From IMG/VR virus record IMGVR_UViG_3300044971_001605, positions 1-24,462 of that record: a stretch of 24,462 nt of DNA. One strand, given 5' to 3'. The stretch is from a virus. Below the pieces are notes generated by a model that saw nothing but the letters and a program-made list of their open reading frames with translations, made no database searches and had not been told where the DNA came from. The number at the start of each line of letters is the position of its first letter. Position 1 is the stretch's first letter. The position numbers and the translations under genes are program-made. Positions 7,950 to 14,849 of the stretch are shown piece by piece.

Positions 7950-8900
7950 TTAATATTTGATTTGTTGTATGGGTTTATATTTAGGCTTGTTCAGCGACGC
8001 ACCATACGCTTGTAGCCCTGCAACCATAGAGTCCACGCCCCGTTGTGCTCGGGACGCTTCGTCTGCAATAGCCACACACTCGTCGTAAATACTTTTGCTT
8101 TTCACCACCAGCACCGTGTCTGTGCTCGGCCCGCCCATATCGCTGAAATGGCGATCACCCTGTGGGAATTCGTAGGACTTTAGCCCAATAGACGCACCCA
8201 CCCGTTGGGCTAGCCCACCGTAGATGCGCCCACGAGACGATTTAGCGTCCTGCTTGCGACCAAACAGTAGCCCACCAAAATCAGGTCGGCGGGTAAACGC
8301 TTTGGCAATCTCTATCACCGTGCCAAACACCCCGATGGACTGGCGTGGGTTCAGGTCGCCCACATCGTTGTCCACAAAATCGTTACTAGTGTTCCAGTCC
8401 GCAATGTGTTCGTCTGACCAGTAGTAGTGTCCGCTTATCTTGTCCAAATGGACAGGAAACGCTAGACGGGCAAAAGACAATTCGTATATCCGTTTACCGT
8501 CTGCTGTCACGAGTGGACGAATTTCGCTGCCCTTGTTCTCGCCCCACACAAATGCGTGCCCAAACGACACACGGAAAATGTGGGCTTGAATACTGGGCAA
8601 GTATAACATGCCTTGGGGAATCAGAAGCGGCGAAACCTTTTCCTGTACCCACTTGTCCATCTGCTCACCGCTTTGTACAGGAACACCGTAGCCGCTGTGG
8701 TATTTTCTGCCTGCGTTTCCCTTGTCAACACCAATCTCGGTGTCCAAGCCTTCGTTGCGGCTAACTGCAAAGTACCTGTGGTGCATCAAGTCTTCGTACT
8801 TGCCAACCCGACCCCATATTGTGGGCTTGGTGAGTTCTAGCCACGGTGCAGGGCGAGTAAACGCTTCGGTCAGATACGATTTGAACTGTAGACGGCTCAT
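7950..8900 (-). CDS. Hypothetical protein with capsid-targeting-like N-terminus, 316 aa
   Basis: A protein of 316 aa starting MSRLQFKSYLTEAF. The L-T-E before Ala is a textbook match to the T4 prohead-protease site, and the FKSYLTEA block is close to the T4 internal-protein leader MKTYQEFIAEA. No domain is recognised in the remainder. It is rich in aromatic residues (HHRYFAVSRNEG, GHYYWSDEHIADWN) and has a GRKQDAKSSRGRIYGG segment. Its ATG overlaps the stop of the preceding gene as ATGA, indicating translational coupling. I infer a head-packaged protein; the enzymatic role, if any, is unknown. Confidence 0.8.
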   Translation of the reverse strand: MSRLQFKSYLTEAFTRPAPWLELTKPTIWGRVGKYEDLMHHRYFAVSRNEGLDTEIGVDKGNAGRKYHSGYGVPVQSGEQMDKWVQEKVSPLLIPQGMLYLPSIQAHIFRVSFGHAFVWGENKGSEIRPLVTADGKRIYELSFARLAFPVHLDKISGHYYWSDEHIADWNTSNDFVDNDVGDLNPRQSIGVFGTVIEIAKAFTRRPDFGGLLFGRKQDAKSSRGRIYGGLAQRVGASIGLKSYEFPQGDRHFSDMGGPSTDTVLVVKSKSIYDECVAIADEASRAQRGVDSMVAGLQAYGASLNKPKYKPIQQIKY

Positions 8901-9382
8901 TGGGCAATTCGCTCCAACACAAACAGTTCACGCCCCATGCCCAAGGATTTTGTTGACTCAAGACGGTATCCTGCTTGTGCAGCGTATCGCTTGATAAGCG
9001 AGTTGTACAGTTTTACACGCGAGCCTGAACTGTACGAATATGTTTTTGCGTTTACTTCTGATTTGGCTGCGGTGAATGAAACCGTTTTTGGAGCGTAGCG
9101 TTTAACAAATCGTTTGAACCCGTCCATGACTGTTGCAAACACCTGTGTAGCCTTGCCTTCACCTGTGAGTGCAGTAGAACCACCGCGTGTAAAATCCATG
9201 TCCCAACCTTCGTCTTGTGGCTGAATGTACCCAAAGTTTATAACCAAGTAGTCTGCTTTGGGATCGGCTTCGTCACCGTCTGTGTAGTGGTACGCAGCGT
9301 GATCGGGGGCTTCCACCTTTTTCACAACCCGAAACGGCTTGTCGTACAGTTCAGTCAGATATGAGCGGAAATCGTGGTGCAT
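8897..9382 (-). CDS. Hypothetical protein, possibly GNAT-like, with capsid-targeting-like N-terminus
   Basis: A protein of 161 aa starting MHHDFRSYLTELYDKPF, with L-T-E at residues 9-11, nearly the same leader as the following gene (FKSYLTE). The middle (ATQVFATVMDGFKRFVKRY, KTVSFTAAKS) and the end (SRVKLYNSLIKRYAAQAGYR) show the helix followed by a strand and then an R-x-x-LY-x-x-L-x-x-R block seen in many uncharacterised phage proteins. This arrangement resembles the last helices and strands of N-acetyltransferases, but I see no clear acetyl-CoA binding loop, so GNAT is only a suggestion. It starts at a TAATG junction with the upstream gene and ends in an ATGA overlap with the downstream one, so the three genes are translationally linked. 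Confidence 0.78.
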   Translation of the reverse strand: MHHDFRSYLTELYDKPFRVVKKVEAPDHAAYHYTDGDEADPKADYLVINFGYIQPQDEGWDMDFTRGGSTALTGEGKATQVFATVMDGFKRFVKRYAPKTVSFTAAKSEVNAKTYSYSSGSRVKLYNSLIKRYAAQAGYRLESTKSLGMGRELFVLERIAQ

Positions 9383-10152
9383 TACGAGTTCAGGTAATCT
9401 AGTATTTCTTTGCCACGCAGCCAGCGGAGTTTCTGTGTGTTTCGTACCAAGCCTACTTCAAAGATTTCTACGCTGCCGCCCAAATCTATTATTTCTGGTC
9501 GCACGGATAGTATTTCACGAAGTGCGGCTTTAATGGAACTGCGATCAATGCCTTCAAGAGACGGTGTTTTTTCTCCACCGCTGTACACTTTGAGCCAACC
9601 CTTTATGTACGCAACACGCTGGACTTCGTAAGCCAAATCCATGTCCTCTTTTTCTATTCGCTCTTTGACTCGTTCAGCAGTGTACATGTGCTCGTCTCCG
9701 TTTTTGTCGTACCAACCCAAACCCCTTTGATTATAGTAGTATCCCTCTTTTTTTAATCCTTCATACAATTCTTGCTGACTAATACCGAAACGAGACGGGT
9801 TTCTTACCAATTGTGTTACATGGTAGCCGTTGCTGTGCGAGAATGTGTAGTTTTCCAGTTTGGGATTCCACCAGCCTGCAATGCTGGTCTTGTTGCCCCA
9901 CGGATACGGAGTACGAGACGGCTTTTGTGCTGCTGCTTTACGCTTGGCACGAATTCCTGCCCACGCTGCGGACAGGGCTTGCTTGTACCCCTTGCTTGTG
10001 CCTGCTGCACGCATCCTGCGATCAAATTCGTGTGTTAGTTTACGAGCACGAGGAGATTCAGGATCAGCACTCGCTGGGTCAAAAGCATTAGGGTTATCGT
10101 AAATGCCTAGACGCTCGTGTAGATTACGGATAAATTGGAAATAGTCTTTCAT
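9382..10152 (-). CDS. Hypothetical protein, 256 aa
   Basis: The start chosen is ATG 10152, giving 256 aa, because TAAAGGAAAACACATG puts a good ribosome site directly before it; an upstream in-frame start would overlap the previous gene. The product starts MKDYFQFIRNLHERL, with L-H-E at residues 11-13, a variant of the prohead-protease consensus. Visible segments: a basic helical region (RARKLTHEFDRRMRAAG, AWAGIRAKRKAAAQKPS), an aromatic central region (GYYYNQRGLGWYDKNGDEH), and a C-terminal alpha/beta part. No family is recognised. Its TAA overlaps the next ATG by one base (TAATG). Confidence 0.78.
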   Translation of the reverse strand: MKDYFQFIRNLHERLGIYDNPNAFDPASADPESPRARKLTHEFDRRMRAAGTSKGYKQALSAAWAGIRAKRKAAAQKPSRTPYPWGNKTSIAGWWNPKLENYTFSHSNGYHVTQLVRNPSRFGISQQELYEGLKKEGYYYNQRGLGWYDKNGDEHMYTAERVKERIEKEDMDLAYEVQRVAYIKGWLKVYSGGEKTPSLEGIDRSSIKAALREILSVRPEIIDLGGSVEIFEVGLVRNTQKLRWLRGKEILDYLNS

Positions 10153-10183
10153 GTGTTTTCCTTTAGAATATGTAGAGCAGGTT

Positions 10184-11104
10184 TCAACTCCACGGATCAC
10201 CCGAAAATTTAATGGTGGACGCTAATTTTTCAGATTCAAACTTGGCTCTCATTTTCAGGATTTTTTTACCACTTGCACTCACACCTATTGATTCGTTTCC
10301 AACTTTTTCTATTGAAATTTCACCCTTCATAATTGCGTCAAGTTTTTTGTTCTTGAGCGGGTCGTCTACTTTGGCAGTAATCTTTCCCGGTTTGTCGCCC
10401 ATGCCCGTGACTTTAACATACGGTGGGTATAAATCATTACTGGCATCCAACCAATTTTTCAATATGTAATCACGCAACTTTAAACTATCAAGTTCGTTCA
10501 AGCGGGTGTACATGATGTCTCGCACCTTGGCAAGCACTTGTGATCCTATCTCTTGTGTTTGTTTTTGTACGCCGGGTTTGTTACGAATAGCGTCTTTTCG
10601 TGCTTTTGAGTTTTCTGGTAGTTTAAATTTTTTTACAGCAGTGGTTACTGCTTCTGTGAGCACAGTGCTCAAATCCACTTCAAGTGCGGCTTCCACGGTT
10701 CCAATACCCGGATTCTTGAAACCAATATCACCCCCACCTGATGTGGATTTTGCGGACAGACCCAAGAATCCGTCAACTGGCCCTCTGGTGAATTGTATAA
10801 GAATGTCTGTGGGATTCTTGCGTGAGTCTACTTCTCGTCCAACCGCACGAGACAGCACACCCGGTCGTGCAGTCCACCACACCTTTTTTACTTTTCCAGA
10901 GTATTTGTGTGCTTTTGCCCATATCAAAAACTCTTCAACCATTCGTTCTGCCCGTTCAATTTGAATAGCAGTTCGTGACGCACCAATCACCTTGGATTTG
11001 CGATTGAATTGATTTTTTGCTTCGGCATCCCACCATTTACTACCTGCCAGTAAATAACCAACATAAATTTCATTCACATCTGCTAGGTCTGTGTTTGATG
11101 GCAT
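10184..11104 (-). CDS. Hypothetical protein, candidate PD-(D/E)XK-fold nuclease
   Basis: A protein of 306 aa from an ATG behind CGGAGAAGCAC, with a CTAAATAA box 20 bases further up. Residues 8-22 (ADVNEIYVGYLLAGS) form an N-terminal helix with a conserved-looking Glu. Residues 98-120 read PTDILIQF, then DGFLGLSAKSTSGGGDIGF, giving an Asp100 and S-x-K (Lys119) arrangement, followed by KNPGIGTVEAALEVD. An Asp at the end of one strand and (S/E)xK in the next is the layout of restriction-endonuclease-fold nucleases, with Ser in the position usually held by Asp or Glu. This is my inference from pattern, not a recognised family. The C-terminal half is basic. There is no (L/I)xE leader. Confidence 0.78.
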   Translation of the reverse strand: MPSNTDLADVNEIYVGYLLAGSKWWDAEAKNQFNRKSKVIGASRTAIQIERAERMVEEFLIWAKAHKYSGKVKKVWWTARPGVLSRAVGREVDSRKNPTDILIQFTRGPVDGFLGLSAKSTSGGGDIGFKNPGIGTVEAALEVDLSTVLTEAVTTAVKKFKLPENSKARKDAIRNKPGVQKQTQEIGSQVLAKVRDIMYTRLNELDSLKLRDYILKNWLDASNDLYPPYVKVTGMGDKPGKITAKVDDPLKNKKLDAIMKGEISIEKVGNESIGVSASGKKILKMRAKFESEKLASTIKFSGDPWS

Positions 11105-11124
11105 GTGCTTCTCCGTTATAGCAA

Positions 11125-11132
11125 TTATTTAG
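11125..11132 (-). promoter_or_regulatory. Candidate late promoter box CTAAATAA
   Basis: CTAAATAA, 20 bases before the ATG at 11104 and immediately downstream of the terminator hairpin of the preceding gene. Terminator followed by promoter is the expected order for a new transcription unit. Confidence 0.55.
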
Positions 11133-11133
11133 G

Positions 11134-11160
11134 CAAAAGAAAAACCCCCTTGCGGGGGGA
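11134..11160 (-). terminator. Intrinsic terminator (bidirectional-looking)
   Basis: Reading leftward, C5 (11155-11159) and G5 (11145-11149) form a GC-only stem around a short loop, followed by TTTTTCTTTT (11135-11144). It ends the 11187-11747 transcript. The opposite strand has ATTCTTTTTT after the same stem, so it could also stop rightward transcription. Confidence 0.8.
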
Positions 11161-11186
11161 TTCTTTTTTACAAATTGATTTTGGGT

Positions 11187-11747
11187 TTACCGTTTGTAAT
11201 TCCTGTAAGGGATGGTGCTCCTGCTGTCATCGTACTCTATTTCTCGCCCCGTATTACCGTAGTGAGTTCGTGCCCACTCTTTCTTGTCTGCGGCAGTCCA
11301 TTTACGATTTACTCGCTGATTGTACGCTGTACGAGTATCCACCACTTTGCCACCCGTGCCGTACACATTCTCTTTGTCAGCCTTTTCTGCTGCGTCTGTT
11401 GCCTTGAGTTTGCGTGCATCCGCTGCTGCGTCTTTTGCCTTGAGTTTATGTGCAACCGCTGCTCGCTTGCGTGCAGGCGTTGATGTGTCTTTTGCCTTGA
11501 GTCTATGCTTATCCGCTGCCTGTTTCTTTTTACGGATGCTTGAGTACATTTCGTAATCTCGTTCAGGAGTCTGCAAGTCTTCTAGTAGTGCCTGTGGATC
11601 AAGGTCTAGTGCTTCGCAAAGGTCAAGAATTACTGCTTCAAGAATACTGGTGTACTCCATAGCCTCGTCCAGTGCAGCAATTGGGTTTTGGATGCGTGCA
11701 ATGCTCTCGTTGAGCGAACGGAATGTGTTGGTGTTGAATCGTGCCAT
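11187..11747 (-). CDS. Lys/Ala-repeat protein with capsid-targeting-like N-terminus
   Basis: A protein of 186 aa from an ATG behind AAGGAGATACACTA. The N-terminus MARFNTNTFRSLNES has L-N-E before Ser, the prohead-protease consensus, and closely resembles the DUF6321-like protein at 22227 (MRFNSSKYRALNES). Residues 25-58 are an acidic helix. Residues 80-125 carry a repeated KLKAKD unit (RLKAKD, KLKAKD, KLKATD) rich in Lys and Ala, like a histone tail. Residues 128-136 read VYGTGGKVV. EDLQTPERDYEM (56-67) and VYGTGGKVV both recur in the adjacent gene, so the two proteins share modules. Likely a DNA-binding internal head protein (inference). Confidence 0.8.
   Translation of the reverse strand: MARFNTNTFRSLNESIARIQNPIAALDEAMEYTSILEAVILDLCEALDLDPQALLEDLQTPERDYEMYSSIRKKKQAADKHRLKAKDTSTPARKRAAVAHKLKAKDAAADARKLKATDAAEKADKENVYGTGGKVVDTRTAYNQRVNRKWTAADKKEWARTHYGNTGREIEYDDSRSTIPYRNYKR
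11395..11520 (-). repeat. 36-base tandem repeat coding KLKAKD units
   Basis: Two adjacent 36-base units (11395-11430 and 11431-11466) and a diverged third (11488-11520), sharing the core TTGCCTTGAGT on the plus strand. In the protein they encode repeating Lys-Leu-Lys-Ala-Lys/Thr-Asp blocks. Confidence 0.75.
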
Positions 11748-11767
11748 TAGTGTATCTCCTTGTGCTG

Positions 11768-11775
11768 TTATTTAG
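11768..11775 (-). promoter_or_regulatory. Candidate late promoter box CTAAATAA overlapping a stop codon
   Basis: CTAAATAA, 20 bases before the ATG at 11747. The last three bases, TAA, are the stop codon of the 11768-12709 gene. Confidence 0.5.
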
Positions 11776-12709
11776 TTTTCTTGGCTGTCTTGGCTGCTCG
11801 TGCTTTACGACGCTGCATTGCTGCCATGTTGGCGTTTACTCGTGCGCCACTCACCTCACGGTTGGTCTTGAAGCCTTTGCCTGTAAGCAGATTCTTGGAC
11901 GCTTGAAAGAAATCCACTTCGTCAATGATGCGTTCGTCTAGTTGTGCGCCTTCCTGTACCTTGCGCTTGGCTATTGCATCCAGTTTCTTGCTTTCACGAC
12001 GAGCGTACTCGTGGTGTGCCTTGGCTGCGGAATGGATGGGTGACTTCTCACCAGTGGGTGACACCGCACCTTTGCGGGTTTCGGCAGCAGCATTGCGCGC
12101 CCCACGAGCCAGCACTGCTTCACGCTCGGTGGGTGAGAGTTTCTGCTTGGGGTTGTTGAGTGCGTTCAGCATCCGCTCCCGTTCACGGGCAAACACCTTT
12201 TGTTGAGCAGGTGTCACGGCTTCCTTTACAGGCTTGCCCTTTGGTGCTTTTTTGTCCTGTTGCTTTGAGCGGAGCAGATCGCCCAGCGTGGGGTTGAATG
12301 GGTTGAACGGCTTTTTGTCACCGCCTTGTGGAGACGCGGATTCACGCACCACCTTGCCGCCCACACCGTATGTCTTTTTGCTGCTGCCTTCCTTGCGTTG
12401 AGTGGTGTACAGTGCATTTCGCTTTTTTACTGCTGCGTTGAAACGCTCTCCAGCCGCACGAAGTGCCTTTGCTGCCTTGGGGTTGGTGTCAGGAGACTTG
12501 GCTTCTGCGTCCCATGCCTGAATGTAGCGGCTAGACGCTGCGTCGCTGCCGTGTTCTGCTGCCTTCATCTTGCGCTTCATCTGCCGCTCACGAGCAGGGG
12601 TTTGGATGTCTTCCTCTACAGGTCGGGGTTGCCCGTTCACCACGCCGTTAATGGCAGCGGTCAGATCAGGGTGTTCGTCACGAGAAAAGGGGTTGTGGAT
12701 GGGGTTCAT
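11768..12709 (-). CDS. Basic, low-complexity hypothetical protein sharing modules with its neighbour
   Basis: A protein of 313 aa from an ATG behind ACAGGAGAACAACCCCAC. It is very rich in Lys, Arg and Ala, especially at the C-terminus (AAMQRRKARAAKTAKKTK). EDIQTPARERQM (33-44) and TYGVGGKVV (113-121) match blocks in the next gene (EDLQTPERDYEM and VYGTGGKVV) at similar spacing: 80 residues here against 72 there. A related block, PVKEAVTPAQQKVFARERER, appears around residue 160. No catalytic motif and no (L/I)xE leader are seen. A nucleic-acid-binding or head-internal role is inferred from charge and context only. Confidence 0.78.
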   Translation of the reverse strand: MNPIHNPFSRDEHPDLTAAINGVVNGQPRPVEEDIQTPARERQMKRKMKAAEHGSDAASSRYIQAWDAEAKSPDTNPKAAKALRAAGERFNAAVKKRNALYTTQRKEGSSKKTYGVGGKVVRESASPQGGDKKPFNPFNPTLGDLLRSKQQDKKAPKGKPVKEAVTPAQQKVFARERERMLNALNNPKQKLSPTEREAVLARGARNAAAETRKGAVSPTGEKSPIHSAAKAHHEYARRESKKLDAIAKRKVQEGAQLDERIIDEVDFFQASKNLLTGKGFKTNREVSGARVNANMAAMQRRKARAAKTAKKTK

Positions 12710-12732
12710 GTGGGGTTGTTCTCCTGTTTTTA

Positions 12733-12740
12733 TTATTTAG
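12733..12740 (-). promoter_or_regulatory. Candidate late promoter box CTAAATAA overlapping a stop codon
   Basis: CTAAATAA, 23 bases before the ATG at 12709. The TAA stop of the 75-aa gene (12737-12739) sits at the start of the box. Confidence 0.5.
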
Positions 12741-12964
12741 TGTTTACGGCTCCGCGCTTCGTTCATACCCACTGCAAGTTCGGCTCCAGTCTTGGACAGC
12801 CGCCCCTTCAGCACTTTAGCAATTTCACGGTGCAACCGCTTGTGGGCACGCTCACCCCGTGCGCCCGGATACTCCCGCAAATCGTTTGTGTTTGCCGCAC
12901 CCAAAGCACTAAGCGAGTCGCGTGCGAGCCGTGCTTCGGCAAAGAATGTGTGGGGGCATTTCAT
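12737..12964 (-). CDS. Hypothetical 75-aa protein
   Basis: I take ATG 12964 as the start, four bases after the stop of the upstream gene (12969-12971); an alternative start five codons earlier would overlap that gene. The product begins MKCPHTFFAEARLARDSL, is basic and helical (RAHKRLHREIAKVLKG), and ends in EARSRKH. The F-A-E before Ala at the N-terminus resembles the capsid-targeting leader but has Phe instead of Leu or Ile, so I do not count it as a clear case. No family is recognised. No strong ribosome site is visible, which fits coupling to the upstream gene. Confidence 0.65.
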   Translation of the reverse strand: MKCPHTFFAEARLARDSLSALGAANTNDLREYPGARGERAHKRLHREIAKVLKGRLSKTGAELAVGMNEARSRKH

Positions 12965-12968
12965 ACTT

Positions 12969-13388
12969 TTACTTGACACTCAACACTGTCAGCACACCGT
13001 CACTCCACTCGCCTGTGCCCACAGCGGTGCGTTCCAATTTGTCCCAGTCCGCTCGTGCGTCACTCTTGTGTACACGGGTACGCCCACGCATCCACCAGTC
13101 ACCACGAGACGGATTCCACCAGTACTCCCCACGGTAGTGGTACACATATTGGGAATCGGTAGCGTCTTCCACCCATGCGTGTACAGGCGTTTTGCCACTG
13201 GAAGCAGGTGTAAGCCTGTTGCCACTGTGCTGTTCGGGTTCCATTAGTATCCACGCGTGAATGACTGCGTGGGTACGCGAACTGTGCCGTACCTTTTCCA
13301 TGAACGCACTCATGGACGACTCCATACGGCTTTTACGGCGTGCTGCGTCGGTGGCGGCTTCGGTGATGTGGGCGGCAAAGCGTTTCAT
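12969..13388 (-). CDS. Hypothetical protein with capsid-targeting-like N-terminus, 139 aa
   Basis: A protein of 139 aa starting MKRFAAHITEAATDAARRK, with I-T-E directly before Ala, matching the T4 prohead-protease site. The body has two similar strands, HAVIHAWILMEP and TPVHAWVED, then an aromatic stretch YVYHYRGEYWWNPS followed by GDWWMRGRTRVH. No family is recognised, and the Trp-rich region suggests a small beta fold. The start overlaps the upstream stop as ATGA, so the pair is translationally coupled. Confidence 0.75.
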   Translation of the reverse strand: MKRFAAHITEAATDAARRKSRMESSMSAFMEKVRHSSRTHAVIHAWILMEPEQHSGNRLTPASSGKTPVHAWVEDATDSQYVYHYRGEYWWNPSRGDWWMRGRTRVHKSDARADWDKLERTAVGTGEWSDGVLTVLSVK

Positions 13389-13798
13389 ACGGTGGTTGTA
13401 CCCCTTTTAATCGTGCCGTGTAGTTGGCGAGAGAACAGGTTGGAGCGGTAGTCTAGTGGTGCGCCCACTACTGCGTTTCGTTCTGCCCAAGCACCGCCTG
13501 TGGTTCTGGACAGCACAAGGTCGCGTACTTCCACGGTGTCGCCCACACGGAGCGGAGGCAGGTCTTCCCGTGTTTCGCTCGTGCCGATATACCCCATGAG
13601 CATCCACCCTTCGGATGTGTGTATACGCACACGCCACCGCCAAAACAGTTTTTTATTTCTGTAGTTTTTGGTTAGCCGCCCGTGTACGGCTACCGCAGAG
13701 ATCACGGTTCCAGTAATGGTAAATCTACTAACAAAGTACTCGCCACGAGGGCGTGGGCTGTGTGTGTTGGTGGCGAGGTGTGCAGAAAACGATTTCAT
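13385..13798 (-). CDS. Hypothetical beta-rich protein, 137 aa
   Basis: Start taken at ATG 13798 (137 aa); a TTG two codons earlier is possible but less likely. The N-terminus MKSFSAHLATNTHSPRPRG resembles that of the next gene (MKRFAAHITEA) but lacks the Glu of the cleavage motif. The body is rich in beta strands (FTITGTVISAVAVHGRL, WRWRVRIHTSEGWMLMGYIG, VGDTVEVRDLVLSRT), consistent with a small barrel such as an OB-fold, though this is not a recognised match. No clear ribosome site is seen upstream. The 140-base gap before it contains no gene; it holds an AATATT-TGAG-AATATT palindromic pair near 13851-13866. Confidence 0.7.
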   Translation of the reverse strand: MKSFSAHLATNTHSPRPRGEYFVSRFTITGTVISAVAVHGRLTKNYRNKKLFWRWRVRIHTSEGWMLMGYIGTSETREDLPPLRVGDTVEVRDLVLSRTTGGAWAERNAVVGAPLDYRSNLFSRQLHGTIKRGTTTV

Positions 13799-13938
13799 GT
13801 GCAAATATGTAGGAAACCCCTATATCTGAATGCTATGGGCGTTTCTGTCTAATATTTGAGAATATTGCACCACATCGCCCCACTCTGCCCCACATTACGG
13901 AATACCTGAAATAATAGGGTTGAGCGTGTGATACGGCT

Positions 13939-14226
13939 TTACATTGCGCCGTATTTTTTACCACGCAGACTTGCGGCTTTATCTAAAGTGTTGTGTGTGG
14001 ACTTGGGCTGTCCCCGCTTCATTTTATTCATTAACGCCTTGAACTCGCTGCCTGGCCCCTTGGTAGCGTCCACCCCCATCGTACACACACTCACCCCACG
14101 CCGCACGCATTTCCGCTTTTTACATTTGGGACACGGGGCAGCACACGGGGAGTCGCGTTCTGGGATAGGCAGCACCGTCTCCCACGCGCCGCTGCATTTC
14201 TCACAATGGTATTCGTATACGGGCAT
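13939..14226 (-). CDS. FmdB-type zinc-ribbon protein
   Basis: A 95-aa protein with start ATG 14226 behind GGAGGATTTACACT, a very good ribosome site. The N-terminus MPVYEYHCEKC is the hallmark of the FmdB/CxxC zinc-ribbon family, followed by a second knuckle CPKCKKRKC. The four likely zinc ligands are Cys8, Cys11, Cys32 and Cys35. FmdB-like proteins are small putative regulators of transcription and occur in bacteria and phages. The C-terminal half is basic (NKMKRGQPKSTHNTLDKAA) and could bind nucleic acid. A 7-base stem, ATACGGC/GCCGTAT (13931-13937 and 13948-13954), spans its stop codon but has no leftward U-tract, so I do not call it a terminator. Confidence 0.85.
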   Translation of the reverse strand: MPVYEYHCEKCSGAWETVLPIPERDSPCAAPCPKCKKRKCVRRGVSVCTMGVDATKGPGSEFKALMNKMKRGQPKSTHNTLDKAASLRGKKYGAM

Positions 14227-14250
14227 AGTGTAAATCCTCCGCTCTATCTA

Positions 14251-14685
14251 TTACACACCCCCCTTGAGTTTCTTAAGGTAATTCTTTTTTTCTCGCAGCA
14301 GTACACGGCGAGGCATGGGCAATCTGAATTCTCGGCAGATTTCCAGTGCTTCCCGCTCGGTGGCTTCTTCCAAGGTGTAGTAGTCTTTCTCGTTGAAAAT
14401 AGGGTCATCACGCATCCACTGTAGAAAGTGGGCGTATTCGTGTGCTAGTGAGAACAGCCATTCGCTAGTACGGCGACCACCTGTGGCTACCTTTAAAGCA
14501 CCGCGTGCAGCAGAGGTACTCTTTGCAGTGTGGTCAGGCGGTTCAAAAATGCCTTGGCAGCGTTCGCCGTCCAATGAATTAATTTGGTAGCCGCTGCTCA
14601 TTACAAAACGAATATTGCACTTGCGGCACTGTGAGCGGATGGTGCGGATGAAGTCGCGGACACGGGGGTTCTTTAGGTACGCCAT
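14251..14685 (-). CDS. HExxH zinc metallopeptidase-like protein
   Basis: A protein of 144 aa with start ATG 14685 behind GGAGGATTCCACAC. Residues 77-90, LFSLAHEYAHFLQW, hold the zinc-protease motif HEYAH (82-86), with an aromatic-rich helix typical of minigluzincin/SprT- or IrrE-like domains. EEATEREALEICREF (106-120) follows about 20 residues later and could supply the third Glu ligand. Two Cys near residues 20-23 (CRKC) might form half of a knuckle. Substrate unknown: processing of a phage or host protein is the obvious option. It is the first gene of the leftward block, divergent from the VWA gene, which also carries an HExxH motif. Confidence 0.8.
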   Translation of the reverse strand: MAYLKNPRVRDFIRTIRSQCRKCNIRFVMSSGYQINSLDGERCQGIFEPPDHTAKSTSAARGALKVATGGRRTSEWLFSLAHEYAHFLQWMRDDPIFNEKDYYTLEEATEREALEICREFRLPMPRRVLLREKKNYLKKLKGGV

Positions 14686-14777
14686 GTGTGGAATCCTCCA
14701 GAGGTATGTTGCTATTCTACCACAAGGAAAATGGAAGAAAAGCGTAAACCCTTTATTTGAAAGCAGTTATACGCGCT

Positions 14778-14849
14778 ATTACCGGACATTGGAATACTTT
14801 AAATGGAAATACCCCTTGCAAAGCCCCGTTTTTATGGTATATTTTAGGT
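14778..14849 (+). promoter_or_regulatory. Sigma70-type promoter with upstream element, leaderless start
   Basis: TTGCAA (14816-14821), a 16-base spacer and TATATT (14838-14843), then 6 bases (TTAGGT) and the ATG at 14850. With standard geometry the first transcribed base is the A of the ATG, and there is no ribosome site. ATTACCGGACATT begins 38 bases before the -35 box, and AGCGTAAA 75 bases before it (14741). Both recur at the same distances before the promoter at 17231. Confidence 0.75.

Noticed and set aside
7978-7984. CTAAATA on the minus strand
   Set aside because: It lies inside the 3' coding part of the 7950-8900 gene and is over 100 bases from the next start, so chance is likely.
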